This document shows positions 18,770 through 29,200 of a stretch of 64,000 nucleotides of DNA, piece after piece (positions within the stretch are counted from its first letter, which is position 1; each line of letters opens with the position of its first letter). Source of the DNA: Pteria penguin (taxonomy: Eukaryota > Mollusca > Bivalvia > Pterioida > Pteriidae); assembly GCA_035048485.1 (NCBI GenBank), contig CM068584.1:56669739-56733738 (forward strand), read 5' to 3'. Position numbers and translations under genes: made by a program. Under the pieces are notes generated by a model that ran no database searches, was not told where the DNA came from, and saw nothing but the letters and a program-made list of their open reading frames with translations.

Positions 18770-19018
18770 TCATGAATATCGTGAAATCACAAGTATACGA
18801 TGTCCACATGAAGGGCACCAGTAATGAAGAACTATTTTCCGTCGTATAACTATGCCGTTCACTGATGTATGGCTACGCGGTTTCTTAAAACATGTATAAC
18901 GCCGACCACAAATAAGGTACCCTTTAACCATCAGCCTACATCGCAATACAGGATTACCAGACACAATATATTCCACGAATTTCACACGGCGGTAATTCAC
19001 AGTATAACTTTTATCCAT
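18770..19018 (-). CDS. Zinc-ribbon ORF 2, second copy
   Basis: The start matched to the first copy is the ATG at 19018 (MDKSYTVNYRRVKFVEYIV); the frame extends further upstream. It keeps FKKPRSHT, VRRKIVLHYW or a close variant, and CPSCGHRI. The first Cys motif reads CGRRYTC instead of CGRCYTC, losing one possible zinc ligand. Most other differences from the first copy are conservative or in loops, and the frame is open, which suggests past selection at the protein level. Confidence 0.55.
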   Translation of the reverse strand: MDKSYTVNYRRVKFVEYIVSGNPVLRCRLMVKGYLICGRRYTCFKKPRSHTSVNGIVIRRKIVLHYWCPSCGHRILVISRYS

Positions 19019-19032
19019 AAGAATTTCGGACT

Positions 19033-19301
19033 TCACTTCGGATGTATATAATCGCACCAGTCTGCTAGTACTGAATATATCTGTTTACTTTTTTTTATCT
19101 TACATCCGCACGCAGGACATCTGAAAAATCTGCTCATAATGTGTCCACTTTCCGAACAGGGAAAACAAATGTCACATGTGAAGAAGTTGTCACAGCAGTT
19201 CGGACACTGTATGAAATCACAGGTCTCCTTGCCACAAGAACATAATTTCCGTCGTCTATAGAATAACAATTCATGTATTCCCTTCGATTACTTGTTTCCA
19301 T
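19033..19301 (-). pseudogene. Zinc-ribbon ORF 1, second copy, frameshifted
   Basis: Starts METSNRREYMNCYSIDDGNY at 19301, then changes frame around 19240 into a reading with ETCDFIQCPNCCDNFFTC and RFFRCPACGCKIKK. Both Cys pairs of the ribbon survive. The C-terminus is about ten residues longer than in the first copy. Confidence 0.55.
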
Positions 19302-19432
19302 GGCGATATAATTGTTTACAGTGCACAGTAGTTCTAAACAAAATAATAAATCCAATGTATAATAATCACTCGAATATATAAATATCCATTCCAAATAACA
19401 TGAAAATCACATTTAATCCAATGTAAATCAAT

Positions 19433-19750
19433 TCATATAGCATTTTCAGTAAACGTTTGAAGAACATTTTAAAGAAACATTTAAAGAATGTTTAATTGAA
19501 ACGTTTTATGAACATTTTTAAATGATTTGAGAGCATTTAAAAGAAATGATTTAAGAACATTAAGGTAATAGCCTCGAGGTGTCGAAAATTTTCCTATCGA
19601 TCAATTTCACTGAAAATCGTACAGTAGTAAGCATTTATACAGATACACATTATGGCACAGTTTGGAATTAATTGATCCAAGGGTTACCGTATAACCGGAA
19701 ATTTTCACGAGTATCAAATTTTACGATTCCGTATAAAAATCGTATCTTTA
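19433..19750. other. Low-complexity AACATTTAAAGA stretch and spacer
   Basis: 19440-19560 is a degenerate repetition of AACATTT and AAAGAA words. Nothing coding. It leads into a homopolymer hairpin. Confidence 0.4.
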
Positions 19751-19854
19751 TTTTGGGGGGTTCTATTTTTTTTTTTTTTTTTTTTTTTTTTTGGAAATTG
19801 CGAAAAATTGTATTCGCGATTTCCAAAAAAAAAAAAAATAGAATCCCCAAAATG
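19751..19854. repeat. Long poly(T)/poly(A) hairpin
   Basis: ATTTTGGGGGGTTCTAT plus ~26 T's is followed by GGAAATTGCGAA…TTCGCGATTTCC, then ~14 A's and ATAGAATCCCCAAAAT. The arms pair almost throughout, giving a stem of roughly 45 bp with a small loop. It may be a small palindromic repeat or a foldback of a poly(A)-tailed insertion. Confidence 0.7.
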
Positions 19855-19929
19855 TTCCTTAATTATGAAATAAAAACGAGTCTCGTCAGACAACTATACA
19901 TACTACAAGCTATACCCGCACCTCTGTGA

Positions 19930-20335
19930 ATCAGTTTACCTATATGTATAACTGCACTTGTTTCCACTCAAATCCACGGCTTGTAGCTTGTCGGTGCAAT
20001 CGGCGGAATTGTTGAGTAAAGGAGATGCTTTGACTTGAACGGAAGTTATCCGTAATTTGTTAACGAAAGCAGTCAAAAATGACGAGTTTATTTATCAAGC
20101 GGCAGATAAAATTCAAATCTTCATAATTTCTATACACAAAACATATGTCGATAACCAAAAGTATAAACCTAAATACAAATATTCACGATCACAATGAATA
20201 GAAACATAACGGTATATTCATTTCAACGTCACTTAACAATGTTGTTCAAGTCTCCATATACATGTAGCTGTGAAGGTTCCTTCGACTTCGGGAAGTATCG
20301 ATTCACTGGCATCTGTTTATCCTACGGATGCGATC
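19930..20335. other. Intergenic, nothing recognised
   Basis: No motif-bearing frame or repeat seen. Confidence 0.3.
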
Positions 20336-20614
20336 CTAATTCTTTAAAAGGGGGCGACGCAAACATTCAGTAATTGGACACACGGCTATCATTTTCCAAG
20401 CCTGACTCTCTTCCACTTCTGGAAAATATTGACAGATATACTTTCTTAGATGTCCTTTCCATAGACAGTCCAGGCTCTTCTTATCCCTTGTGCCGTCACC
20501 CTTGCAACTGCAGTTAAATCGCATGTTATCTTCGCCAAACAACTCGTGGAATAATCTTTCAACTATCTTAACAGCAAAGTTGCCGGGATTTATTGAAGTA
20601 CGCTTTATTTTCAT
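20336..20614 (-). CDS. BEN-domain-like exon
   Basis: 92 codons with INPGNFAVKIVERLFHELFG, NCSCKGDGTRDKKSLD, HLRKYICQYFPEVEES and AWKMIAVCPITECLRR. The NFA…LF start, the NC and LD positions, and the closing W…C…I…RR pattern match what I know of the BEN fold, a DNA- and protein-binding domain of chromatin factors and some element proteins. The frame is intact from an ATG to a stop, but the domain appears alone, and neighbouring sequence shows no other exons. It could be an exon of a host or element gene, or a free fragment. Confidence 0.45.
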   Translation of the reverse strand: MKIKRTSINPGNFAVKIVERLFHELFGEDNMRFNCSCKGDGTRDKKSLDCLWKGHLRKYICQYFPEVEESQAWKMIAVCPITECLRRPLLKN

Positions 20615-20639
20615 TTATGTAGAAGTCGGGATAATGTAG

Positions 20640-22556
20640 GGACTGTCTTCAGAGACAATAGATTCCGAGTTTAGATGTTATCTGTTGTGTTTTACAGAAC
20701 TGTTTATTAGCGCTATGGTTTCAATATTACCTAACAACGAATATACAAATGTAAATGTTCACTGAAGCGTGATGTGATTTTCCATGCACAGTAAATACCA
20801 GGTTATATATCAGTATTAGTGTATACTTGACACCTCTCCCAATAGATTAAATTGGTCCCCAAATCCCATGGTGCCCTGCCTCGCCTGACTGATTTCAGGG
20901 AAGACAAAAAGCATGGGATTTGATAACCAAATGACATAACACCTATTCACCATGGTATCTGCCACTGCAAGAACATGTAGAAACTATGATTTACCAAAAC
21001 TATATCAGAATAAAGGTATTGTTTTATTTTGGATTTTTGAACGCTTTTGAATTCTCACTTATTCCCCACCTTGAATAATTACACCTTTGATTTTAGACGC
21101 TAAACAATTTAGCACCCCCCCCCCAAACAAAACAAACACCCCCTCCCGGATATTTCTGGTCTTTTGCACATATTGGACAGATTACATACAGGTTGGTTAA
21201 TTGGTCAAGTATATACCAAGAAAGCTAGAGAATAGTTTTCTCGTTCCGCATGATTTGGTAAACTAATGCTTAGAGTTTACCTAATCAATTAGTAACTCGA
21301 AACTGCTGTAAGGAATTAGCAAGGAACATTGATAGAAATCTACACATTTTCAGTTACTTAACCTTCATCAAGTGTAAACAAAAAGAAACAAATTCTCTTA
21401 AGTGAAATATATATACATACAATTAGATCAGCCCAGTGCAGACATTGTGTATGTGTTGTAGTTAGGAAAAAAGGGAAGGTAGGATGGTTGTATCAACAGT
21501 TTATTGTGATCTTGGTCATACATACGAGGTACTTTTTAGTCTAAATGTATATTCAGTAGAGTAGAAACCGGCTACATGCATACAGATTTAGTTTTATTTT
21601 AACTAGTCATGTAAATCTTGATGTCAACATTACAGGTGTCATCCCAATTTCCAATTCCCGTCGGAAGTCAACATCACTCACTCAGAAAACCACTGGGCAA
21701 ATGAGGAAATTATCTTAAGTCGATACGCTTGCTGTACTTTTTAGGGCAGCACTTCCAGTTGGTAGGGTTCTAAAGGGGCGTTGTGTATGCGACAAAGTAG
21801 AAAAGTCGGCGAAACGTTTTTATCTTTAATGAAACCTTCAAAGCAAGCACGACAACTATGGCTTCGTGTGCTACGAAGGGGAAGACCCGGCAATTACGAT
21901 GGTTGAAATCAAGCCCAAGTTTTAAATAATTCTATTTCCAAATGTACATTTATACTATCCCAATAAGTCAAATCCTTGAAATATTCCCTCCATTTAACAT
22001 ATATTTTCCAATCGTCGTCATATTTCAAGAACATGATATTTCAGATAAAGTAGTTTTGTCAAAATTATCAGTGATAAAATATAAGCTAAACAAAAGAAAC
22101 CAGCATAAAATCTCTGATTTACTTACATATCTCTTAGCGTAACTCAAAGCAACCATTGTTTCAAGCCATAACAAAAACCCGAAGCTCATTTTTGGACGAA
22201 ATATATGAATCCGACAGATATGACACAGTGGTTAAAATATCCTTTTTTTCTTTAAATATTATTAATTTTTCTTAAAAATCTATAACATTCAATTTAAAAA
22301 GATTATAACTGTTAATAAAGTTTAAAAATGTGAAACATTGTCTAAGTATGCTTAGTATGTTTTATATCGGGTTGAAAAATGTCCGCATAAAGGAGAAAAC
22401 ATACATTCAACGAATTAAATATTTTATTTATATCTTTCACTAATAATAAACACCAGAAGTATTTCAATCAATAAAGTGTGTCATGTTGTTTCTTAAAAAT
22501 CACTTATAAAGTTCATTTACAATGAAGGCGTCGTGTTTTATTCTTATAACAATAGC
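20640..22556. other. Long intergenic stretch without recognised genes
   Basis: About 1.9 kb. A 10-bp inverted pair AAATCCCATG / CATGGGATTT lies at about 20863 and 20912 and could form a hairpin. Poly(C) at about 21114-21124. A hydrophobic 66-codon frame at 21942-22142 has no supporting features. No terminal repeats or SINEs. Confidence 0.35.
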
Positions 22557-22559
22557 ATA

Positions 22560-22889
22560 CACTACTGGGTCCAAAAACCCCTGAGAATCCCGTTTTTCAC
22601 TGCAAAACTCTGCAACACCCTGAAAAACTCTGAAAAACACTGAAGTCTGCCTGAAAAACACTGAAAAACTCTGACAGCCCTGATAAACACTGAAAAACTC
22701 TGAAGTCTACCCTGAAAAACTCTGAAAAACACTGACGACCCTGAAAAACTCTGCAAAACTCTGAAAAACTCTGACGCCACTGAAAAACTCTGCAAAACTC
22801 TGAAAAACCCTGAAAAACACTGACACCTACTGCGATGCCCTCCGGTCGTGCGATCGCGGCCTCGCGTACTTCTATACGGTCCCTTTTAT
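22560..22889 (+). repeat. Left terminal inverted repeat of the CACTA-like element
   Basis: CACTA terminus, GAGAATCCCG, then about 17 units of CTGAAAAAC(A/T)CT or the variant CTGCAAAACTCT. A GC-rich non-repetitive inner part (GCGATCGCGGCCTCGCGTAC, about 22850-22869) ends at GGTCCCTT. The frame through this array gives a 77-residue repetitive peptide that is identical in both arms, but it is a repeat artefact. Confidence 0.85.
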
Positions 22890-23772
22890 AATATAAGCAC
22901 TTAAAATGGTTCGCTGTTGTCTATATATGACCTTTAATAAGTATTAAATGTGATGAATTTATAAGCGGGGAATAAGAAAAAAAACCCGTATTTTTTACCA
23001 TTTGTCAAGGACTTATTTTAACGATTTTATAGATAAAATTACTAAGATATTGTTCCTATTCTGACTTACGTTTGTAAGATGATCTTTACATTTGCAGTTT
23101 AATAAATCACATGAATTACGTACTTAGCAAAAACAATTTTATTGACACAGGACTTTCCAGCGCGATGTCACTTGTTTTATTGATCGACTTAAAGAAAGAA
23201 AGAAGACTGAAACAAACAAACAAACGAACGAACAAATAATCTAACTACAGCAGTAGCATGTTACTTAACATCGTTGTTTCATAGAGGTGCATTAAGGGAG
23301 GGGGAAATAAGTACAAAATATAGAACAAGACATTTTAAAATTTATTTATTTATTTATTTTTTTTATCTATTTATTTATTTATTTATAATAAAAGCACTAT
23401 TTTTCCGTACTGTAACATTTCGGCTAGCGGCCCTCCTCGGCGGACTTAATTTATTTATTTATTTATTTTCTTATTTATTTATTATTTATCTATTTATTTA
23501 ATTATTAATTCATCTACATGTATTTATTTATAATAAGAACATTAAACTTTTCCGTACGAAAAAAATACATCAAAATAAATTTAATAAAAATAATAAGATT
23601 TTAAAAAATCGATAGACGAAGTTTACAGAAAACGCATGGTTTTAATTGTAAATAGATAAATAAATACAGAAAAAAAAGAAATAATTAATTCTATATATCC
23701 CTATCAATCATTTTAATAACACATAATGATTGATGTTTATTTTTACATCTTTTCCAATCTGTGTAAAGAATC
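22890..23772. other. CACTA interior: (TTTA)n-rich, no gene
   Basis: Imperfect (TTTA)n at about 23341-23385 and 23446-23530; (CAAA)n-like bases near 23212. Nothing coding. Confidence 0.5.
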
Positions 23773-24639
23773 CACCCAAATATCGTTATGTTACGACCTT
23801 AGGGCCGCTCCCCACTCTCTTTCGAGTTTAAAGGCATTCATGATTAATATTGATAAATCAATATTGCATTCTTCATAAATTAGCGGCCATTCACCGATAA
23901 AACGCTGTGAAGTTGCGTTAATTTAATTCTACCAACCCTCCCCCCTTTTTTAAACGGTGTCCAACTTGAGTGAACGAGCATGGCTTTTGGGTATGCGTAT
24001 TTCCTTCTCGCTACAGGCCGTAACGCAGCTACTTATTTAATCCGTTTGTAAATTAATGGAACAGAATAGCACTTTATATCACAGCTTTACAAATCTCACA
24101 TTTCGCATGTATTCTATAATATTGCTATTATCAGAGGAAATGCGGAAGAAATTGAACTTAAATAATTGATGTAGTTTAGTTAATGACATAAAAATAAATA
24201 AATGATCGTGTGTAAAACAAATTATTTCACTTTTGAAGATTGAAAATCAGTTTTTGTCCTAAACTTTATAAGTCACTGTTAAAATGACACTTTAATTTTG
24301 CCAATAACACAAAATTAACATTGAAATGTATCAACTGGATATGTTTCAACCTGTTACTAAATATGTTTTGTCCCCTCATACATACCAAGGTACTGTTAAT
24401 TACGATTCCCAATTTACAGCATGATAGGTAACAAACTATATGAGATTACGGGCGATATTTACCGGGTTAAACAACCGGATGTTTATTACGTAATAAAGTA
24501 CTGATGACATGTAGAATAAAGGTAAAAAAAAAAACAAAGACATGTCGGATTAAAATAAAGCAATTTCAGATTCCATGCGTGTGCCGTTACTTTATAATGA
24601 AGATATTCTAGTATAATACATATATACTAATAATAGTAT

Positions 24640-24681
<42 letters not shown>

Positions 24682-24775
24682 AGGTATGTATTTATCAATA
24701 TTAATCATGAATGCCTTTAAACTCGAAAGAGAGTAGGGAGCGGCCCTAAGGTCGTAACATAACGATATTTGGGTG
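23773..24775. mobile_element. Nested 1-kb inverted-repeat element
   Basis: An 86-bp arm at 23773-23858 starting CACCCAAATATCGTTATG recurs inverted at 24690-24775, with one mismatch seen. The inner arm ends carry ATTAATATTGATAAAT. The 830-bp interior is non-coding and ends in a (TA)n tract. I see no target duplication, so class is undetermined; it looks like a MITE-type DNA element inserted in the CACTA interior. Confidence 0.7.
24640..24678. repeat. (TA)n microsatellite
   Basis: Nearly perfect TA repeat of about 39 bp next to the right arm of the nested element. Confidence 0.9.
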
Positions 24776-24951
24776 TGATATCCCCACCTCGGAACAGAGC
24801 CACGTGCAACCAGTTTCAAATCATAACTTCATTTCCGGTGTCGTAATATATGTACGTCATTGGAACAACCTTTTTAGGGTTGTCTCCGTGGCGCGACGTT
24901 ATATGCGGCATGCTTTGTAGGCTAGGCGAAGCCGCCGCACAGTTTAAATTT

Positions 24952-24953
<2 letters not shown>

Positions 24954-25008
<55 letters not shown>

Positions 25009-25072
25009 ATATATATATGTAAGAGAGAGAGAAAGGGGCGTGTGTGTGTGTGTGTGGGGGGGGGGGGGGTTG
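24954..25072. repeat. Compound microsatellite (TA)n-(GA)n-(GT)n-(G)n
   Basis: (AT)n at 24956-25018 with one interruption, then GAGAGAGA, then (GT)n and a run of about 12 G at 25055-25069. Such a purine/pyrimidine mix is prone to slippage and non-B DNA. Confidence 0.9.
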
Positions 25073-25296
25073 AGTGTATGGTCTCAATTTAAATATACTA
25101 TATGATTTAAACATCCTACTCGACAATTTACGATTTGGATCCATAGGTTGGGACAAATCGAGGTATCTGCTCTAAATATGACACCGTTTACTTGAATTTA
25201 TATGTCATTTTGAAAATAAAGGTCAAATGCTTTGCTAGTTTTGACAGGACAGGGTTTTTTTTTTATGTAAGACTTCTATATCCCAGTCAACAGGGC

Positions 25297-25625
25297 GAGT
25301 GCCCTTGTATCCACCATTGCTATATATGACCCTTACTGGATACATTGTTACAATACGTAATAAGGGAGATACTGTTCATAGGCGGATCTAGAAATTTTTG
25401 AAAGAAAAAAAGGGGAGGGGGAGGGCATAGTCTCCCATTGAAAAGGGGTGGGGGTGGGGTGCTGTTAGGCGAGCGCCCTTGTATTCGCCATTGCTATACA
25501 TGACCCTTACTGGATACATTGTTACAATACGTAATAGGCGGGCGGATCTAGAATTTTTTTTTTGAAAGAAAAGGGGGGGGGGGGGAGGGCACAGTCTCCC
25601 ATTGAAAAGGGCGGGGGGGGGGTGC
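25297..25625. repeat. Tandem duplication of a ~165-bp block
   Basis: GGGCGAGTGCCCTTGTATCC, GACCCTTACTGGATACATTG, GGCGGATCTAGAA, a poly(G/A) stretch and CTCCCATTGAAAAGG occur at 25297-25470 and again at 25470-25628, diverged by about 10%. The second copy ends in GGTGCTGTTAGAT, into which the SINE inserted. Confidence 0.75.
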
Positions 25626-25633
25626 TGTTAGAT

Positions 25634-25912
25634 TTTTTTGTTTGTTTGATTATTGTTTTACGTCACTCCACGAATATTTCACGTATATGGTGACGGCATC
25701 TGCCTGATGCATTGCATACAAATTTGGACCTTTGCAACGGACCCACCCGAAGCAGTGAGGGATCTTTTACGTGCCACGCCTACCGTGACACGGGACCTCG
25801 GTTTTAATGTCTCATCCGAAAGACAGAACACCGGTGTGCCCCGGGCGGGAGTCGAACCCGCGACCTCTCGATCACGAGCCGAGCACCTTTTCCACTAGGC
25901 CACACCGGCTTA
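25634..25912 (-). repeat. tRNA-headed SINE, copy 2
   Basis: Same body as the other copies on the minus strand, with A box GTGGCCTAGTGG and B box GGGTTCGACTCCC. The head differs between the boxes (GCTCGTGATCGAGAGGTCGC), so it may belong to a subfamily with another tRNA source. A 13-bp duplication, GGTGCTGTTAGAT, flanks it at 25621-25633 and 25913-25925. Confidence 0.9.
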
Positions 25913-25925
25913 GGTGCTGTTAGAT

Positions 25926-26479
25926 AAAATCTTTTTATTGTATAGAGTTACATAGGTAGTGATATAACAAACGGCAGATACGTTGTTACACTGATATATT
26001 GAAACTTATTTGATGCTATTTCTAGCAACATTATTGAATACCGAGAGAATATTTAATCACTGAAATATTTTACAGGACAAAATTTACGTATGTCATTCGA
26101 ATGAAAGAGCAACAAGTAGACACGTAAAATTTTCAGTTAAAGAAAGTTATTGTCCTCTGAACTTTGTTATATTACGCTGTTATAATAAGAACAACGGTTA
26201 AATTTGTATATCTTAATTTTGTGTGAAAAGTATTGATAGAGAAAAAAGTATTGCGTGCGTGTGTGTGTGAGACAGGGTGGGGGTGTTTAAACCTAAAGGT
26301 CGTCACATGAAAATCTATGGGTATAGTCTCTATAAATGTTGCAACAGAATTGGAATAGAATGCATTGTGTTATTTAAAATGAATGACAAGCGATTTTCTT
26401 TGCGGTCGATTTGCTGTCAGTACTGGTGTATAAAATTCGCTTTTCGAATAAAATTTATAGGTACTGGTCACATTCAAAT

Positions 26480-26480
<1 letters not shown>
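25926..26480. other. CACTA interior, no gene seen
   Basis: AT-rich with a short (GT)n near 26250-26268. No motif-bearing frame. Confidence 0.4.
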
Positions 26481-26535
<55 letters not shown>

Positions 26536-26544
26536 TTCATACAT

Positions 26545-26591
<47 letters not shown>

Positions 26592-26700
26592 TTTGTTTAT
26601 TCATCTTTTTATTTATTATTCAATAATTTATTATTTATTCACTAATTTATAGTTCCGGAGCTTCTTTTATATATATATATATATATATATATTTATTTTT
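26481..26700. repeat. (TTTA)n and (TA)n microsatellites
   Basis: About 115 bp of TTTA repeats with a few interruptions (26481-26594), a decaying stretch to 26650, and (TA)n at 26670-26693. Overlapping frames made of FIYL repeats are artefacts. Confidence 0.9.
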
Positions 26701-27014
26701 TCTTCACTATTTAAATACACATTTATGAAACAGTGGTATTTACCAGGAATATATGTACATACATTTTCATTTGGAAATACAAATGTATATATAAATCTCG
26801 GTAAGAAAAGCCTTTGTATTGTAGTACGCCTATGCTGGGTTTGTTTGGTTTTGAATAATGCATCAGTAAAATTAAATTTAGAGATTCGTTAAAATAATTT
26901 CACTGCAGAACACCGTACAAAAATGCAAGATATGCTTTATTTATTTTCTCTTCCCTTTCTTTTTTCTAATTCACAACTCATCACATTTTATATATATTAA
27001 TGTTAATAAGGCTT

Positions 27015-27344
27015 ATAGAAGGGACCGTATAGAAGTACGCGAGGCCGCGATCGCACGGCCGGAGGGCATCGCAGCGGGTGTCAGTGTTTTTCAGGGTTTT
27101 TCAGAGTTTTGCAGAGTTTTTCAGTGGCGTCAGAGTTTTTCAGAGTTTTGCAGAGTTTTTCAGGGTCGTCAGTGTTTTTCAGAGTTTTTCAGGGTAGACT
27201 TCAGAGTTTTTCAGTGTTTATCAGGGCTGTCAGAGTTTTTCAGTGTTTTTCAGGCAGACTTCAGTGTTTTTCAGAGTTTTTCAGGGTGTTGCAGAGTTTT
27301 GCAGTGAAAAACGGGATTCTCAGGGGTTTTTGGACACAGTAGTG
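27015..27344 (-). repeat. Right terminal inverted repeat of the CACTA-like element
   Basis: Inverted copy of 22560-22889, ending CAGTAGTG at 27344 and followed by ATA. It differs from the left arm at a handful of sites, for example T versus G at the ninth terminal base. Confidence 0.85.
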
Positions 27345-27549
27345 ATACAGGGTTGCAGTCTAGTTTTAGTAAGAGCAGAAGAATTGCATGTTATTAGTTC
27401 CAAGGATGTGGATACATTTATTGCGAACACCTGATAAAACATCATATTTTAACAATTCCAATGGTGAACATGACTTGAAAATTGCCTCATATTTGTATCA
27501 GATGCTGTTGTAGGTTCAAATCATGATCATATTTCTGCATACATATACA

Positions 27550-27700
27550 GGTTCCTGTGGCCCGCTCATTCCGGCAATTGAAATGTGCCATAGATGGCAT
27601 CCACACAATTGGGGAATTTGCTGATGTAGTAAACGTCTGCTTTAATCTGTCTTAATGTCATAGGATCTGATGGCATTCATATATATTCTGTTGAGTGGTA
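27550..27700 (-). pseudogene. Possible HARBI1-type transposase remnant
   Basis: A short minus-strand reading, LRQIKADVYYISKFPNCVDA then IYGTFQLPE, recalls the first catalytic Asp region of PIF/Harbinger transposases (FPNVIGAIDGTHI), with the Asp replaced by Tyr. A second frame downstream gives a VYVCRN-like segment. Highly decayed; only this motif supports it. Confidence 0.3.
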
Positions 27701-28599
27701 TTGATAGCGCTCACAACTGGAAAAAAAAAATGCATTTTGTTTCGGGTTCTTCTGGATAGCGTAGGTCAACTCTCACTTGTAATGGGGAAATATTTCCAAA
27801 TTTTGGACAAAACATTTCGAATATTTAAACCTTTCTCTAGTGCCCTTTATATTTTTTGTTCATATGACGAATAATAAGCCGGTAAAAACAAAATTGTGCA
27901 CGCAGGGCGATTTTTGAAAATTTTATATTTCTTACTTAATTGGTGTCTTTTAAAATATTTAAAGTAATTTATTTGACTAAAATTTTAAATGGTTTGGTAA
28001 CATTTTGCCAATGCTAGCTCTTAAACTAAGAAAGCTTTTAAATTACGTAATTATATAAAAAAATTAAAGTATTAAACTCGAACAGCGCTTTAAAGGGGGC
28101 CGTGAGTATAAATAGAAGTGGGCGTGGAAAAAAATTGAAAATGACCGTTTTCTGTGCACGGTCATCTGACAAGAAGAAAATTCTTGTTATCAAGAAATCT
28201 AGAATTTTGGTAAACATTGAAATTTATCATGGGTGTTCATTCTGGTTTCATTTCTAATGTACCAAAATATTGTTCAAATTAAATCTTTGATTTTAGTGAA
28301 ATTACTTGCCGAACAATCTAAGCGAACGAAATTCAAACTAGACCTTCTGTTTATGGTAAATCTTACCTTACCAGGGTCAGAGCAAGAATGTAAACAAAAT
28401 AAAAGCACGTGCTTGTTCAAAGAAATACGAAATAACAAAACTTACTATACCAAGTATGATTTATATTCCGAATTGCTTTGAAAATAAATGAATGCAAGAA
28501 ATTATTTATTGCATTGTTCCACTTTTAATTTGCTTACAACACATTATATATGAATGTTTCACATTTGTCACAGTATTTACACAATATTTCCTAGATATT
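27701..28599. other. Intergenic, nothing recognised
   Basis: GACCG…CGGTC hairpin near 28143-28166. Frames at 28233-28481 and 28492-28770 have no supporting features; the second is the antisense of the remnant described next. Confidence 0.35.
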
Positions 28600-29200
28600 T
28601 ATCATGCTCATCGATGCCCCATGTATTCCCTGCCATCTGGGGTAGGATACAGATCCCTAACAAGTCCCAATACACAGTCAAGCATTATTTCTCTACTAGG
28701 TCACAGTGTTGGAATTCCCGGAGGAGAATCTTCTTTACAATACACTGTGGATGAATCCACCCGATTGTGAAATTAGTGACCAGAATTTCGGTCCTGTGTT
28801 TTTCTAATGCCCGTGTTGCATGAATGAGGTTGAGCGCCATTTCCAAATCACGACTGACTGTGAAACTTTACGCATGGATTACAAAAACAGAATTCACAGA
28901 CACTATGGTCAATCACATTCCCATTTACTCGTTCAGGGTCATTATTTCCATGGTCGCGATTCTCGTTATCATTGCAAATATCATCCGTCTGATTATTACT
29001 TTTAGGGTCTGTTATTATGGTACCAATTGTAAATTCTTCAGGTACTGATACTGAAGAACTTTCATTTGGAATCCTTGACCATTCATTGCGAAACAAAGAT
29101 GCACTAAGATCCCAGTTATTGAAGGTGATGAATTCGCATATAATAGAAAATTGTTTTCGGTCAGAGCAAACACGATCTCTCTTTTCTCAGACATAGTCAA
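28600..29200 (-). pseudogene. CxxCxCxPC-family ORF, decayed copy
   Basis: Minus-strand pieces: MSEKREIVFALTENNFLLYA (from 29194), a frameshift, NEWSRIPNESSSVSVPEEF, then CEFCFCNPCV, a stop, FGNGAQPHSCNTGIRK, and further on LDCVLGLVRDLYPTPDGREY with MGH. The order (acidic N-terminus, Cys cluster, then CVLxLVRxLxPxPxxxxYMG) matches the better copy at 52030-52593, which has CPYCFCKPC and DCVLKLVRGWLPNLDSDEYM. There it lies divergent to a DDE transposase; no such partner is preserved here. Confidence 0.5.

Larger units (their letters stand above)
18491..19432 (-). mobile_element. Second fragment of the zinc-ribbon gypsy leader
   Basis: Collinear with about 3515-4520 of the first copy, at roughly 75-85% identity by eye, with several small indels. 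It holds diverged zinc-ribbon ORF 2 and ORF 1 but no membrane ORF, gag, primer site or LTR. Both ends are abrupt: a C2H2 fragment on one side and unrelated low-complexity DNA on the other. It shows that the zinc-ribbon cassette is a stable part of a family. Confidence 0.75.
22560..27344. mobile_element. Non-autonomous CACTA-like transposon, 4.8 kb
   Basis: Both ends start CACTACTGxGTCCAAAAAC pointing outward, and ATA flanks the element at 22557-22559 and 27345-27347. Terminal CACTA plus a 3-bp duplication is the signature of the CACTA (EnSpm/CMC) superfamily. The ~330-bp inverted repeats consist largely of CTGAAAAACACT/CTGAAAAACTCT units, as expected of subterminal transposase-binding arrays. 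The 4.1-kb interior shows no TNPD-like transposase, only microsatellites, a nested 1-kb inverted-repeat element, a ~165-bp duplication and a SINE. It must be moved in trans. Arms differ by only a few bases, so the insertion is probably young. Confidence 0.8.

Noticed and set aside
25653..25898. 81-codon ORF with PPEAVRDLL
   Set aside because: It is a translation across SINE copy 2; the same frames recur in the other SINE copies.
23274..26645. Frames made of FIYLFIYL and YIYIYI
   Set aside because: Products of (TTTA)n and (TA)n microsatellites.
22562..27342. Identical 77-residue FRVLQSFSG-type peptides in opposite orientation
   Set aside because: They are translations of the CTGAAAAAC repeats in the two CACTA arms; identity reflects arm identity, not a gene.
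28492..29005. Plus-strand ORFs of 60-92 codons
   Set aside because: They are antisense to the CxxCxCxPC-family remnant, which has recognisable blocks on the minus strand.
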